Source: JAJPHW01 sp963771505 (lineage in GTDB: Bacteria; Acidobacteriota; Terriglobia; Terriglobales; Acidobacteriaceae). From it: DNA of 64,000 nucleotides. The position numbers and the translations under genes are program-made. Positions 1 to 8,534 of this stretch are shown one piece after another. The stretch's first letter is position 1, and each line of letters begins with the position of its first letter. Below the pieces are notes generated by a model. That model searched no databases. It was not told the DNA's origin and worked only from the letters and a program-made list of their open reading frames with translations. Where the stretch lies: assembly GCA_963771505.1 (NCBI GenBank), contig CAVYTO010000001.1, positions 496,001-560,000 of the forward strand, written 5' to 3'.

Positions 1-1928
1 TTCTTCGCCAGCGCGCGATAAAGAATGTCGTTGACGAGCGTGGACTTCCCAGACCCAGAAACGCCGGTGACAACTGTCATCACGCCGAGCGGAAACGTCA
101 CGTCGAGATTCTTGAGATTGTTTTCGCGTGCGCCCAGCACTGTAATCCCCACACCCTGAGGAGAGCGGCGTCCTTCACGCATCTCGATTCTGGTGCGGCC
201 GGAAATGTACGCTCCAGTCAACGACTCTGGAGCATCCTCAATCTGCTGCGGAGTGCCGTGCGCCACCAAGCCTCCGCCATTGCGTCCCGCGCCCGGCCCG
301 AGATCGATGACGTAGTTGGCGCGGCGGATCGTTTCCTCGTCGTGCTCCACGACCAGCACGGTGTTGCCCAAATCGCGCAGTTCTTCAAGCGCCTTCAACA
401 GCCGGTCGTTGTCGCGATGGTGCAGTCCGATGGATGGTTCATCGAGTACATAGAGAACGCCGCGCAGCTTCGAACCGATCTGCGTTGCCAACCGGATTCG
501 CTGACCTTCACCGCCAGACAGCGTGGCTGCCGAACGGCCCAGCGAGATATAACCAAGCCCTACCGAATCCAGGAATTGAAGTCGTTCAACGATTTCCGCC
601 ACTACGCGTCCGGCAACGGTTAAGTCCCGGCCGGTCAACTTAATTTTGCGCGCGGCCTCGAGCGAGCGCGACACTGGCATCGCCGTGAATGCGGCAATGC
701 TCATGCCGTTCACCTTAACCGCGAGACTTTCCGGGCGAAGCCGCTGGCCTTTGCACATGGGGCACTCCGAGGCCGACATGTAATCCATCAAGTGCTCACG
801 ATATGCGTCCGACGAAGATTCTTCCAACGAGCGTTTGAGAAAACCGATGACGCCGCGAAATCCGGTCTTCCCTTTTGTGCTTTCGCCGTACAGCAACAGG
901 CTTTGCGCTTTCTCCGTGAGCTTCTCGAATGGCGTTGCCAGATCGACCTGGTGCGCATGCGCCGCGATTTCCAATTGACGGATTAACCCTTGCGACGCCG
1001 ATCCCGGACCCAAGCCACCCTCGAGCAACGGCTTCGCCCAATCGGTAATCACTTTCGCGGGATCGAAATCGAAGCGGCTTCCCAATCCATGACATTCGGG
1101 ACAAGCGCCGTACATGCTGTTGAAGGAAAACGAACGCGGCTCAAGGTGAGGCACGTTGATGCCGCAATCCGGACAAGCCAGCTTTTCCGAGAAAAGCTGT
1201 TCGGCTCCGTTTACGATTGCAATCTGCACCAAACCTTCCGCCAGCTTCATCGCCAGCGCCACCGAAAGCTCTAGCCGGTGCTCAATTCCCGGTTTCACCA
1301 GTAGGCGGTCTACCACCACCTCAACAGTGTGGTTCTTGCGCTTATCAAGAACGATTTCGTCTTCCAGACTCACAATTTCGCCATCAATCCGAGCGCGTGT
1401 AAAACCGTGTTCGAGCAGCTTTTCGATTTCTTTTTTAAATTCGCCTTTACGCCCGCGCACGATCGGTGCCAGCACCATGACCCGGTCGTCCGGCGTCAAC
1501 GCCATAACACGCTGCACAATCTGGTCGGCGGTCTGACGGCTTATGGATCGTCCGCATTGCGGGCAGTGCGGCGTGCCGACAGAGGCGAACAATAGACGAA
1601 GATAGTCGTAAATTTCGGTAATCGTCCCCACGGTCGACCGGGGACTGCGGCTGGTCGTCTTCTGCTCGATCGAAATTGCCGGACTGAGGCCGTCAATGGA
1701 GTCGACATCCGGGCGTTCCATCTGATCGAGAAACTGCCGCGCATAAGCCGACAGCGTCTCCACATAGCGGCGCTGGCCTTCAGCGTAAATGGTGTCAAAA
1801 GCGAGTGAAGACTTGCCAGAACCGCTCAAACCTGTGATTACCGTGAGCGTATTCCGCGGAATTTCTACGTCAATGTTCTTGAGGTTATGCTGGCGCGCGC
1901 CACGCACGGATATGTTGCGGATGGCCAT
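1..1928 (-). CDS. uvrA: UvrABC excinuclease subunit A, C-terminal part cut by window edge
   Basis: This is the damage-recognition ATPase of nucleotide excision repair, acting in the cytoplasm as a UvrA2-UvrB complex. About 642 residues are visible, starting at the ATG at 1926-1928; the family is about 940 residues long, so the C-terminal third lies outside the window. Visible elements are the first Walker A (GLSGSGKSS, residues 33-41), Cys pairs of the zinc modules (CPQCG, CPDCG, CPECHG, CPMCKG), the ABC signature LSGGEGQR and the second Walker A (GVSGSGKST) close to the left edge. It begins with the typical MAIRNISVRGARQHNLKN-type N terminus. No lesion is seen in the readable part. The next gene to the right is a divergent tiny ORF. 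Confidence 0.97.
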   Translation of the reverse strand, partial: MAIRNISVRGARQHNLKNIDVEIPRNTLTVITGLSGSGKSSLAFDTIYAEGQRRYVETLSAYARQFLDQMERPDVDSIDGLSPAISIEQKTTSRSPRSTVGTITEIYDYLRLLFASVGTPHCPQCGRSISRQTADQIVQRVMALTPDDRVMVLAPIVRGRKGEFKKEIEKLLEHGFTRARIDGEIVSLEDEIVLDKRKNHTVEVVVDRLLVKPGIEHRLELSVALAMKLAEGLVQIAIVNGAEQLFSEKLACPDCGINVPHLEPRSFSFNSMYGACPECHGLGSRFDFDPAKVITDWAKPLLEGGLGPGSASQGLIRQLEIAAHAHQVDLATPFEKLTEKAQSLLLYGESTKGKTGFRGVIGFLKRSLEESSSDAYREHLMDYMSASECPMCKGQRLRPESLAVKVNGMSIAAFTAMPVSRSLEAARKIKLTGRDLTVAGRVVAEIVERLQFLDSVGLGYISLGRSAATLSGGEGQRIRLATQIGSKLRGVLYVLDEPSIGLHHRDNDRLLKALEELRDLGNTVLVVEHDEETIRRANYVIDLGPGAGRNGGGLVAHGTPQQIEDAPESLTGAYISGRTRIEMREGRRSPQGVGITVLGARENNLKNLDVTFPLGVMTVVTGVSGSGKSTLVNDILYRALAK

Positions 1929-2063
1929 TTTTCACTGGGACTATTGGACTTCCGTAATTTGCCGGGCTGCCCAGCGATGTCGGAAAGTAGGGATGCGTAG
2001 TCCGCCCTACAGTATCTTAGTCGTTAACAGTGGACAACGTCAACGCGGGTACAGTAATCAGAC

Positions 2064-2096
2064 CGTACCGTCCGCGAACCCGGTAAACCCGGTACG
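2064..2096 (+). other. Inverted repeat overlapping the leader of the small membrane ORF
   Basis: CGTACCG at 2064-2070 pairs with CGGTACG at 2090-2096 across a 19-nt loop. The right arm abuts the GAGGAG Shine-Dalgarno of the ORF that starts at 2106, so folding could influence its translation. Arms are only 7 bp, so function is uncertain. Confidence 0.35.
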
Positions 2097-2105
2097 AGGA
2101 GTAGA

Positions 2106-2276
2106 GTGAGCAGCTTCATGGTGGCGTTGGTAATTCTGGCAACTACGGTGGTTACAGTGGCGCTCGGCATTTATGCCGCCCACTTCAGCATCAACACGAT
2201 CCTTTTCGCCCTGACGCGCCAGCGACGGGCACAGGTGGTTCTCGTTCCCACCCAAAACCTAGTCAGCGGCGACTAA
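2106..2276 (+). CDS. Small single-pass membrane protein, 56 aa, unknown function
   Basis: A GTG-initiated frame of 56 codons ends with TAA at 2274-2276. It has a good Shine-Dalgarno (GAGGAG) about 5 nt before the start. The product begins MSSFMVALVILATTVV and has one long hydrophobic segment (roughly residues 4-36), followed by a basic stretch (TRQRRAQ) and a short polar tail, so it is probably an inner-membrane protein with the C terminus inside. It lies divergent to uvrA. I do not recognise a named family. The RBS, hydrophobic pattern and clean frame support a real gene; it is otherwise too short for statistical confidence. Confidence 0.6.
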   Translation: MSSFMVALVILATTVVTVALGIYAAHFSINTILFALTRQRRAQVVLVPTQNLVSGD

Positions 2277-2286
2277 TCAACCTAAC

Positions 2287-3108
2287 TTATTGCTGTGGTG
2301 GCTGGGGCTGATTCGGCGCTCCGCCCGGTACAGGTACCGGCGTGAACGGCTGTCCGGACTGCTGGAGCTGCTGCTGACGCTGTAAATCCTGCAACATCTG
2401 CTGCGGACTGCGAACTCCCGGCGGCTGGCCATTGAACTGAAATCCCTGCTGATCGGCAGGCTGGCCTTCTGGCTGACCTTCAGCCTGCTGCGGCTGTTCG
2501 ATTTCCGGCTGCTGTGCGTCTTCACCGCTATCGGCCAGTCCTTCCAATGAATCATTGGCTTCCGGATCGATCTGTCCCGGCCCCGGTTGGGGCGGCGGCC
2601 CCTGATCGCCGGGCTCTGCGGCAGCTATTGGTGCTTCCCCGCCTCGGCTCTGCGAGATCAAGACGGCGTGATCGAGCAGATTGGGGTTTGAAGCTGAGCC
2701 AACCAGTACATAGTTATAGGCTGATCCGTTTAAGAGGCTGGCCAAAACATCGCGAGCCGGTCCCGGGCCAAAGTGGCCGACCACACGTTCCGTGGCATTT
2801 GAAGGAACGTCCACCGATGCGCCGGTCTGCGAGTGAACTGCCCGAAGAACGTCCGCCAAGGTCGAATTCCGCGCGACAATCGTTAACTGGTCGTTGTGAT
2901 AACTCACCTGGGGCGCGGCGGTAGGTTCTTGCTCGAGCGTCAGAGGGGGCAGTGCTTTTGGCGCTGCCGGTGCCGTAACCACTGGGGGAGCAACCGCCTT
3001 GTGCTTATGCTTGGATTTCTGCTGGGCAGCGTCGGCTGGGGTCAACAACCCGAACGATCCCAGGAATACAACTAAACTCCACGCTTTCTTATTTTGCCAC
3101 GCTGCCAT
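2287..3108 (-). CDS. Secreted STN-like (secretin/TonB short N-terminal) domain protein with Gln/Pro-rich tail
   Basis: The product is 273 residues from the ATG at 3108 (MAAWQNKKAW...), which has AGGA just upstream; a longer frame runs to 3165 but lacks a better site. Residues 1-28 look like a signal peptide ending near ADAAQQ. A Lys/Ala/Pro linker is followed by an STN-like fold (about residues 75-165: LTIVARNSTLADVLRAV, then ATERVVGHF and VLASLLNGS), the module that secretins and TonB receptors use for periplasmic contacts. The last 110 residues are rich in Gln, Pro, Glu and Gly and probably disordered. No secretin channel domain follows, so this is a free-standing periplasmic STN protein. 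Its partner is unknown, and no pilus or secretion gene lies nearby. Confidence 0.75.
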   Translation of the reverse strand: MAAWQNKKAWSLVVFLGSFGLLTPADAAQQKSKHKHKAVAPPVVTAPAAPKALPPLTLEQEPTAAPQVSYHNDQLTIVARNSTLADVLRAVHSQTGASVDVPSNATERVVGHFGPGPARDVLASLLNGSAYNYVLVGSASNPNLLDHAVLISQSRGGEAPIAAAEPGDQGPPPQPGPGQIDPEANDSLEGLADSGEDAQQPEIEQPQQAEGQPEGQPADQQGFQFNGQPPGVRSPQQMLQDLQRQQQLQQSGQPFTPVPVPGGAPNQPQPPQQ

Positions 3109-3335
3109 AGGTTCCTGTAGATGGAACGCGCAACCAGCCCGCGTTTGCCAAGAAAATTGTAGCACCGCAGGCGGGAACCCTCATCGGGAAGAATGCCAGG
3201 AGCAATGAAGAAGAAAGTCTCTATGAAACTAAAAGCGTTAGTGTGACCATGGACTGCGGTTCGGTGTCCTCGAAGTGCGTGATGCCGCGCTTCCGAAGCG
3301 CGTTTCAGGTTGCGGCTTAGAATCCATCCCACAGT

Positions 3336-4629
3336 GTTTATGCGTTAGACGCCGACAGCAACAGCGGCGCAAATGCCGCCCGCTTTGTGGCACACAAGCT
3401 TTATCAATCCGCCGAGTGTCCCCGCAGTTTCGAGTTCTCAAGTGCAGTGCGGCGACCTTGTTCCGGAAATCGGCATTACGAGCACGCCGGTCATCGATCT
3501 TGGTGCCGGAACAATATACGTACTGGCTAAGACGCGCGAAGGCAACAAGGCGGTGCAAGCTGCACGCACTCGAGATCACCACTGGCCTGGAGCGCGCGAA
3601 TTCTCCCGTGGCGGTTGCCGCCAGAGTGAAGGGCACGGGCACGGGCGCGGGCTCAGTCAATGGCGTGGTCTCGTTCGATTCTCTACGGCAGGCGCAGCGC
3701 CACGGCCTTCTCCTGCAAAACGGACAGATCACAATTGGGTGGGCGTTGCATTGCGATAACGGTGCATATCACGGTTGGATTATGTCCAACGATGAAATCA
3801 GCCTGGCGCAGACGGGGTGTGTGTAACAGCGTTCCCAACGGTCGGATGCGGGCGTCTGGCAAAGCGGCACCGGGCTTGCAGCGGACGATTCCTTCAACAT
3901 TTTCACTGCCACCGGCAATGGTACATTCGACGGCACGCTCGACTTCGGCGACACCATCGTGAAATTGACTCCGACGCCGGGAAAAATCAGGCCTACCGAC
4001 TTCTTCACGCCTTACAACCAGGCAATGCTGGACGCGGAGGACGGGGATCTGGGGTCTGGCGGCGTTCTCCTTTTGCCCGACCAGACCCAAGGGCCTCATG
4101 CGCATCTTCTTGTTCAGGCAGGCAAGGAAGGATCGATCTACCTCGTCGATCGTGACAAAATGGGCAGGTATAACACACAGGGCAACCACATTGTGCAGGA
4201 ATGGAAAACGCGATGGGCGGACTTTGGTCCACGTCAGCTTTCTGGAACAACAATGTATATTTTGGCCCGTCCTACGATTCGATGAAGCAGTACACGTTCG
4301 ATCCGGTTGCGGGAATGTTGTCGACGGCTCCGGTTTCCACCACGGCGTTTAGTTTCAACTTCCCAGGACCGTCGCCCTCCATCTCATCCAACGGGACCGC
4401 GAATGGGATCGTTTGGATCATTCAAACGGACGACTACGGTCACGGTCCTGCGACCCTGCACGCTTTCGACGCGACCGACCTTGCCAATGAGCTTTACAAC
4501 ACCGGGCAGAATTTCCCGCGCGACAATCCCGGCGGATCGGTGAAATTTACCGTTCCGACAATCGCAAACGGAAAGGTGTACGTGCCGGCGATCAAGCAGA
4601 TCAGCGTTTACGGTTTGCTCGGCCAATAA
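3336..4629 (+). pseudogene. Decayed PQQ-type beta-propeller repeat protein
   Basis: Fragments of one protein are spread over all three plus frames in collinear order: VYALDADSNSGANA (from 3336), LWHTSFINPP and CGDLVPEIGITSTPVID up to IYVLAKT (from about 3373), LHALEITTGLE then GAGSVNGVVSFD to WIMSNDEISLAQTG (about 3560-3815), a short GVCNSVPNG piece in another frame, DAGVWQSGTGLA to GSIYLVDRDKMGRYN (about 3845-4190), and GGLWSTSAFWNNNVYFGP to the final ISVYGLLGQ (4210-4629). At least five frame changes and one in-frame stop (3824-3826) are needed. The 5' half of the gene and any signal peptide are missing. The family consists of extracytoplasmic PQQ-like repeat propellers common in Acidobacteria. 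It is non-functional as written. Sequencing error is a possible explanation for some shifts but not for the missing 5' end. Confidence 0.85.
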
Positions 4630-4640
4630 CGCGGCGCGCA

Positions 4641-4653
4641 CTTAACGGTTAAG
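4641..4653. promoter_or_regulatory. Short palindrome upstream of sod
   Basis: CTTAAC-G-GTTAAG is a perfect 6-bp inverted repeat lying between the PQQ pseudogene and the superoxide dismutase gene. It could be an operator, but no promoter boxes around it are convincing. Confidence 0.3.
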
Positions 4654-4682
4654 ATTGATCCCGGACGAGGTGTGTGCTTTCT

Positions 4683-4729
4683 CCTGCGATTCAGCGCGAT
4701 TTTCCAGCCAACTCCCGCTGAATCGCAGG
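4683..4729 (+). other. Strong hairpin in the superoxide dismutase leader
   Basis: CCTGCGATTCAGCG (4683-4696) is perfectly complementary to CGCTGAATCGCAGG (4716-4729), giving a 14-bp stem with a 19-nt loop. It ends 45 nt before the sod ATG. There is no T-run after it, so it is not a standard intrinsic terminator. It may be a leader structure of sod or a remnant 3' hairpin of the decayed gene upstream. Confidence 0.6.
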
Positions 4730-4774
4730 CACCTTAGCCGTCATCTCTAAGACATCTCACTGGAGGAATTATTT

Positions 4775-5395
4775 ATGGCGCACGAATTACCCGCACTTCC
4801 TTACGATTATGCGGCGCTCGAACCGACGATCGATGCAGCCACAATGAAGCTGCATCACGACATGCACCATGCCGCGTACGTGAAGAATTTGAATGCGGCA
4901 TTGGAGAAACATCCAGAGCTGCAATCGAAGTCCGCGGAAGACCTGATTAAGGATTTGAACTCGGTTCCCGAAGACATTCGCACGGCTGTCCGGAACAACG
5001 GCGGCGGACACGTGAACCATTCGATGTTCTGGAAAATCATGAAGCCGCAAGGCGGAGGCGAGCCCAGCGGAGCGATCGCGCAAGCGCTGCAAAAATCGTT
5101 TGGCAGCTTCGCCGACTTCAAGACCAAGTTCAACGACGCCGGCACCAAACAATTCGGCAGCGGCTGGGCATGGGTGGCGAGCAAAGGCGGCGGCGACCTG
5201 CAAATCATGAGCACAGCCAACCAGGATAGTCCCTTATCGCAAGGAATGTTTCCCATTTTCGGCAACGATGTCTGGGAACATGCCTACTATCTCAAGTACA
5301 ACAATCGCCGTCCGGAATATCTGACCGCATGGTGGAACGTCATCAACTGGGACGAAGTCAACCGCCGCTACGAACAGGCAAAGTCTAGCCGCTAG
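4775..5395 (+). CDS. Superoxide dismutase, Mn/Fe family (probably Mn type)
   Basis: The product converts superoxide to hydrogen peroxide and oxygen. It is 206 residues, normal for the family, with no signal peptide, so it is cytoplasmic. The four metal ligands are in place: H27 (MKLHHDMHH), H82 (GGGHVNHSMFW), and D165 and H169 (NDVWEHAYYLKY). G77 in NNGGGH and the Gln of ANQDSP are residues that favour the manganese form, although cambialistic enzymes share them. The ATG at 4775 has a strong GGAGG about 10 nt upstream. The gene is monocistronic: a decayed gene and a long hairpin precede it and a strong terminator follows. Confidence 0.96.
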   Translation: MAHELPALPYDYAALEPTIDAATMKLHHDMHHAAYVKNLNAALEKHPELQSKSAEDLIKDLNSVPEDIRTAVRNNGGGHVNHSMFWKIMKPQGGGEPSGAIAQALQKSFGSFADFKTKFNDAGTKQFGSGWAWVASKGGGDLQIMSTANQDSPLSQGMFPIFGNDVWEHAYYLKYNNRRPEYLTAWWNVINWDEVNRRYEQAKSSR

Positions 5396-5416
5396 ACGCG
5401 GTAGTGCTTACAGCGC

Positions 5417-5456
5417 AAGAAAAAAAGCCCCAGCAGATGTCTGCTGGGGCTTTTTG
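5417..5456 (+). terminator. Rho-independent terminator of sod
   Basis: GCCCCAGCAGA and TCTGCTGGGGC form an 11-bp perfect stem with an A-tract before it and TTTTT after it, 30-60 nt downstream of the sod stop codon. The flanking A and T runs could make it work in both directions. Confidence 0.92.
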
Positions 5457-5613
5457 CGCCGGCCGGGGGTCGGTCGGCGGCTCCGAGTCAAAAGTAAAGT
5501 CTCCGAAGCGTTCCTGCAAAGAACGTAGAGCCCGAAAACCCTACTTAGGGTGTTGCCCTTTGTACAGGCAAATTACGAAGTTCTAACATCGACCCCTGAT
5601 TTTTCCGGATTTC

Positions 5614-5639
5614 GTAACAAAACTGACCAAAAGTCAGTT
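5614..5639 (-). terminator. Possible weak terminator after the TPR gene
   Basis: AACTGAC (5621-5627) and GTCAGTT (5633-5639) form a 7-bp hairpin just beyond the TPR gene stop. On the minus strand it is followed by TTGTTAC. The stem is AT-rich, so termination would be inefficient. Confidence 0.45.
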
Positions 5640-5648
5640 CAGGCTAGC

Positions 5649-7199
5649 CTAAAGCGTATGCGGGACCGGTAACGATGCGCTCTTCACTCCCCCGCTGCAG
5701 GTCGGATCTTGTGAACACTTGCGGAATTCCGGCACTACTAACGCTTGTTCGAGCGTAGGATCGTTCATGTTGAGCAAGCGCTCAATGGCATGCTGCATCG
5801 CAAGCTTGTCGCCGGTCTTCTCGTAGGCGGTCACCAGAAGCTTCAGCGACATTGGATTATTCACGTCCTGCTCCAGATGTGCGATGGCTTCGCGATGCTT
5901 TCCTTCTGACTCGAGCATGGCACCGGCAGCGCCGTGATAAGCGAGGTCGATTAGGGTATCGGCGGCTTCTTCCGACATCGCAGTCAGGGCGTCGAGATTC
6001 GGTTTTGCGATTTTACGGTTGCCCATCTTGATGGCGAGTTCAACCCGGGCCCGAAGGATTTGAGCGGCTTCCTGTTGCAGCGCGGTTTTATTTGCATTTT
6101 CTGATGCTGCGGCTGCGCCATCGGCTTTGCTGAGCAATTCAAGAGCGCGCGTGGTGTCGGGCTGGTAGAGCGCCATCTGGCGATAGGTGTCCGCTTCGGG
6201 CAAGCTGGTGTGGTGAGCGTGAGCGTCGTCCGCAATCAACTGGAAAGCGCGGTCCGCCCAATCAAGATCGCCTTCGCGGACGAATGTCGCCGCTTCACGT
6301 GAACGCCACAAAGTCTGTTGTTGCTCTGCCAGGCCGAACTTGTGAAATCCGGTGTCGTACTCGCGGCGGGCGCGCGCCTGATCGCCCATCATCGAATATG
6401 TGTCTGCCAAACCAAACTGCGAAGAGTAGAAGTTAGGATCGATGGCGAGCGCGGCGCGGTAGTGCTCGACCGATTGCTCGAAACGTCCGGCTAAGCGAAG
6501 GATCTCGGCGTAAGAATCCTGAGGATTGGGATCGTTGGGCAGCGCGGCGACATACTTATCCATCATGCTGAAAGCTTTGTCGTAACGGCGAGCGTACGCA
6601 TAAACGTAGCCCATGTTGTTTGTAAGGCCAGGAGAGTCCGCCAATCCGGATTTTTCATAGATCGCAATGGCACGGTCATACTGAGCCTGGTTCATGAGCC
6701 ACCAGGTGGTCATCCACACAATCGTCCTGTCATGCGGATATTGGCTCAATAGGTCATTCATCCTGGTGATCGCCAGGATCAGGTTGTGATCGGAAGCGTT
6801 CTGGTACCACGTGATGACCTCGCGCTCCGTGGGACTGGCTTCATCTTTCATCTTGAAGGCTTGGGTTTGTTCGCTGACCTGCTCCGCGGAATCGAGGCTG
6901 ATCTGGGCGAGCAATTCGTGGCCCATGGCGAATTCGGGGTCAATCTTTACCGCTTTGCGCAACATGTCGATGGCTTCGGTCTGTTGCACTTGATCGAGAT
7001 AAATATCGAGCGCCTTTTGCGCAAGACGGGCGGCCTCTGGAGAACTGGTCGTGAATTGAAGCGCCGGCGGCGCGGCTGGCGTTTTGCTTTTGTGCCGCGC
7101 GGATTTCTCCGCCACCGCAGACGACACGCTCAACAACATGATGACTGTGAACAGCGCCGCAGATTTGCTTCCAGCCAGTAGACCTGAAGTTGTTTTCAT
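5649..7199 (-). CDS. Exported TPR-repeat protein
   Basis: The 516-residue protein opens with a signal peptide (hydrophobic SAALFTVIMLLSVSSAVA, cleavage near residue 30). It then carries degenerate tetratricopeptide repeats through about residue 470, for example ALDIYLDQVQQTEAIDMLRKAV, YDRAIAIYEKSG and FEQSVEHYRAALAIDPNF. TPR proteins are scaffolds; no enzymatic motif is visible. The start lies only 4 nt after the stop of the phosphate-binding-like gene (7204-7656), so the two are probably co-transcribed and the products may act together in the periplasm. The exact role cannot be told from sequence. Two Cys residues near the C terminus (CSQDPTC) could form a disulfide. Confidence 0.82.
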   Translation of the reverse strand: MKTTSGLLAGSKSAALFTVIMLLSVSSAVAEKSARHKSKTPAAPPALQFTTSSPEAARLAQKALDIYLDQVQQTEAIDMLRKAVKIDPEFAMGHELLAQISLDSAEQVSEQTQAFKMKDEASPTEREVITWYQNASDHNLILAITRMNDLLSQYPHDRTIVWMTTWWLMNQAQYDRAIAIYEKSGLADSPGLTNNMGYVYAYARRYDKAFSMMDKYVAALPNDPNPQDSYAEILRLAGRFEQSVEHYRAALAIDPNFYSSQFGLADTYSMMGDQARARREYDTGFHKFGLAEQQQTLWRSREAATFVREGDLDWADRAFQLIADDAHAHHTSLPEADTYRQMALYQPDTTRALELLSKADGAAAASENANKTALQQEAAQILRARVELAIKMGNRKIAKPNLDALTAMSEEAADTLIDLAYHGAAGAMLESEGKHREAIAHLEQDVNNPMSLKLLVTAYEKTGDKLAMQHAIERLLNMNDPTLEQALVVPEFRKCSQDPTCSGGVKSASLPVPHTL

Positions 7200-7203
7200 C
7201 TTG

Positions 7204-7656
7204 CTAATTGCCTTTCAGAAGATAGCCCGGTTCAAGGGGCAGCTTGCCGTCGATTTTGAGGACGGTGACGTCTTTAGTGAGCGAATACAAATCGACCACG
7301 CCAATGGCGCCGCGGTTGTTGGAAACAAAGCGAAGAATGGCGTCATCGGAATCGGCCACGGTGATTACGCCGGGATGAGCCTGAATAAAATTGCGGGCCT
7401 GATCGGTTGTCATGTTCAGTACGCGGCGCAGCAGCAATTGCGCATCTTCAGAAGATGGATCGCGCATCACGATCTTGATCGGCTTGCCGTCCTGCCAGGT
7501 GCGCGTGCGCGCGGAGAAAATGTTGGCAAGCTCGGCGGCTTTGATGTTGGTCGCTGAACTGGACTTATCAGCCACAACCACGAGCTGCTTCGCTCCGGCG
7601 CAAGGTGCGATGGCTGCCAACAGAACCCACGCCAGAATTTTTCCTCTATTGATCAC
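7204..7656 (-). CDS. Small periplasmic phosphate-binding-like (PstS-type PBP domain) protein
   Basis: This is a 150-residue protein with a GTG start at 7656 and a signal peptide (ILAWVLLAAIAPCAGA). The remainder resembles the half-size PstS-like domain: VVVADKSSSATNIKAAELANIFSART-type start, a segment KIVMRDPSSEDAQLLLRRVL and the closing GAIGVVDLYSL. Proteins of this kind are found without ABC permease partners and may bind phosphate or another anion, or act as a fold scaffold. No pst transport genes lie nearby. It is the first gene of a two-gene unit with the TPR protein. Substrate is not determinable from the sequence. Confidence 0.72.
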   Translation of the reverse strand: MINRGKILAWVLLAAIAPCAGAKQLVVVADKSSSATNIKAAELANIFSARTRTWQDGKPIKIVMRDPSSEDAQLLLRRVLNMTTDQARNFIQAHPGVITVADSDDAILRFVSNNRGAIGVVDLYSLTKDVTVLKIDGKLPLEPGYLLKGN

Positions 7657-7844
7657 GATGCCGCGATTGTAGGTTGCCGCCTAAACGGGCAGAAGATAAC
7701 GAACGTAACGGATACCTCCGCGTTCCCATTTAGAAAAAGATCAACGATGACGCGGCCTGCACAGAGGTTCATGGCCGCTGGGAATCTGTCACGGCCTTCC
7801 GCACATTCTTAGACTTGAAACCTGGACAGTAACAGTTACGGCCT

Positions 7845-8459
7845 TCAACCCTTCCAGCGATAGGCGTCGGGTTGAGGGAGGCCAATGTGGGCGAGCACGC
7901 GGTTACAGAATTCGCGGGCCATATCGTCCACGGAGATTGGACGGTTATAGAAGGTGGGAATCAGCGGAAACAAAGTCGCTCCCGCATCCGCGGCCCGGAA
8001 CATGTTGCGAATGTGGATCTTGTTAAGGGGCGTTTCGCGCGCGCATAGGACTAGCGGACGTTTTTCTTTAAGGCAAACGTCGGCCGCGCGCTCGATGAGT
8101 GCGGAAGCAACACCGTTGGCGATGCGGGCGAGCGTGCCCATGCTGCAAGGAATTACGACCATGGCATCGCTTGGGTAGGAACCACTTGCGATGTTCGCGC
8201 CGATGTCGGTGTTCGATTGCTGCTGAATCTTGCGGGACGGCTTCCTGATTGAAGGAGCGAGTAATTGTGCGACGAGATTGCTGCGGCCGGAAAGATCGAG
8301 TTCCTCGGCCATCACGCGCAACGCGCTGTCGGATGCGATGAAGTTGACGTTCTCGACTCGCGCATCGGTTTCAACGGTCAGCAAGAGGTGCTTAAGGAAC
8401 AGCGATCCGCTAGCACCGGTGGTGGCGATGGTCAGATTTTTTGGCGGAACGATAGGCAA
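7845..8459 (-). CDS. ubiX: UbiX-family flavin prenyltransferase
   Basis: UbiX joins dimethylallyl phosphate to FMN to make the prenylated flavin used by UbiD-type decarboxylases. The 204-residue length and motifs fit: the N-terminal Rossmann-like TIATTGASGSLFLKHLL, IASGSYPSDAMVVIPCSMGTLARIANG in the FMN site, and RPLVLCARETPLNKIHIRNM in the phosphate site. The start appears to be TTG at 8459, 6 nt after GGAG. No ubiD gene is next to it in this window, so its client enzyme is elsewhere. It is divergent from the ChaN-like gene. It could serve quinone synthesis or aromatic-acid decarboxylation. Confidence 0.93.
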   Translation of the reverse strand: MPIVPPKNLTIATTGASGSLFLKHLLLTVETDARVENVNFIASDSALRVMAEELDLSGRSNLVAQLLAPSIRKPSRKIQQQSNTDIGANIASGSYPSDAMVVIPCSMGTLARIANGVASALIERAADVCLKEKRPLVLCARETPLNKIHIRNMFRAADAGATLFPLIPTFYNRPISVDDMAREFCNRVLAHIGLPQPDAYRWKG

Positions 8460-8534
8460 GAGCGACTCCAGGGCATCGAAGTCCGAGCATAGGGAGCGGA
8501 GAGGTTAGAAGTCAAGGCGGCGGCATCAATCCAG

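Noticed and set aside
1541..2109. Small frames around the uvrA start (1541-1798 minus, 1789-2109 plus)
   Set aside because: They overlap the highly conserved Walker A part of uvrA in other frames, or lack a start site and composition of a gene.
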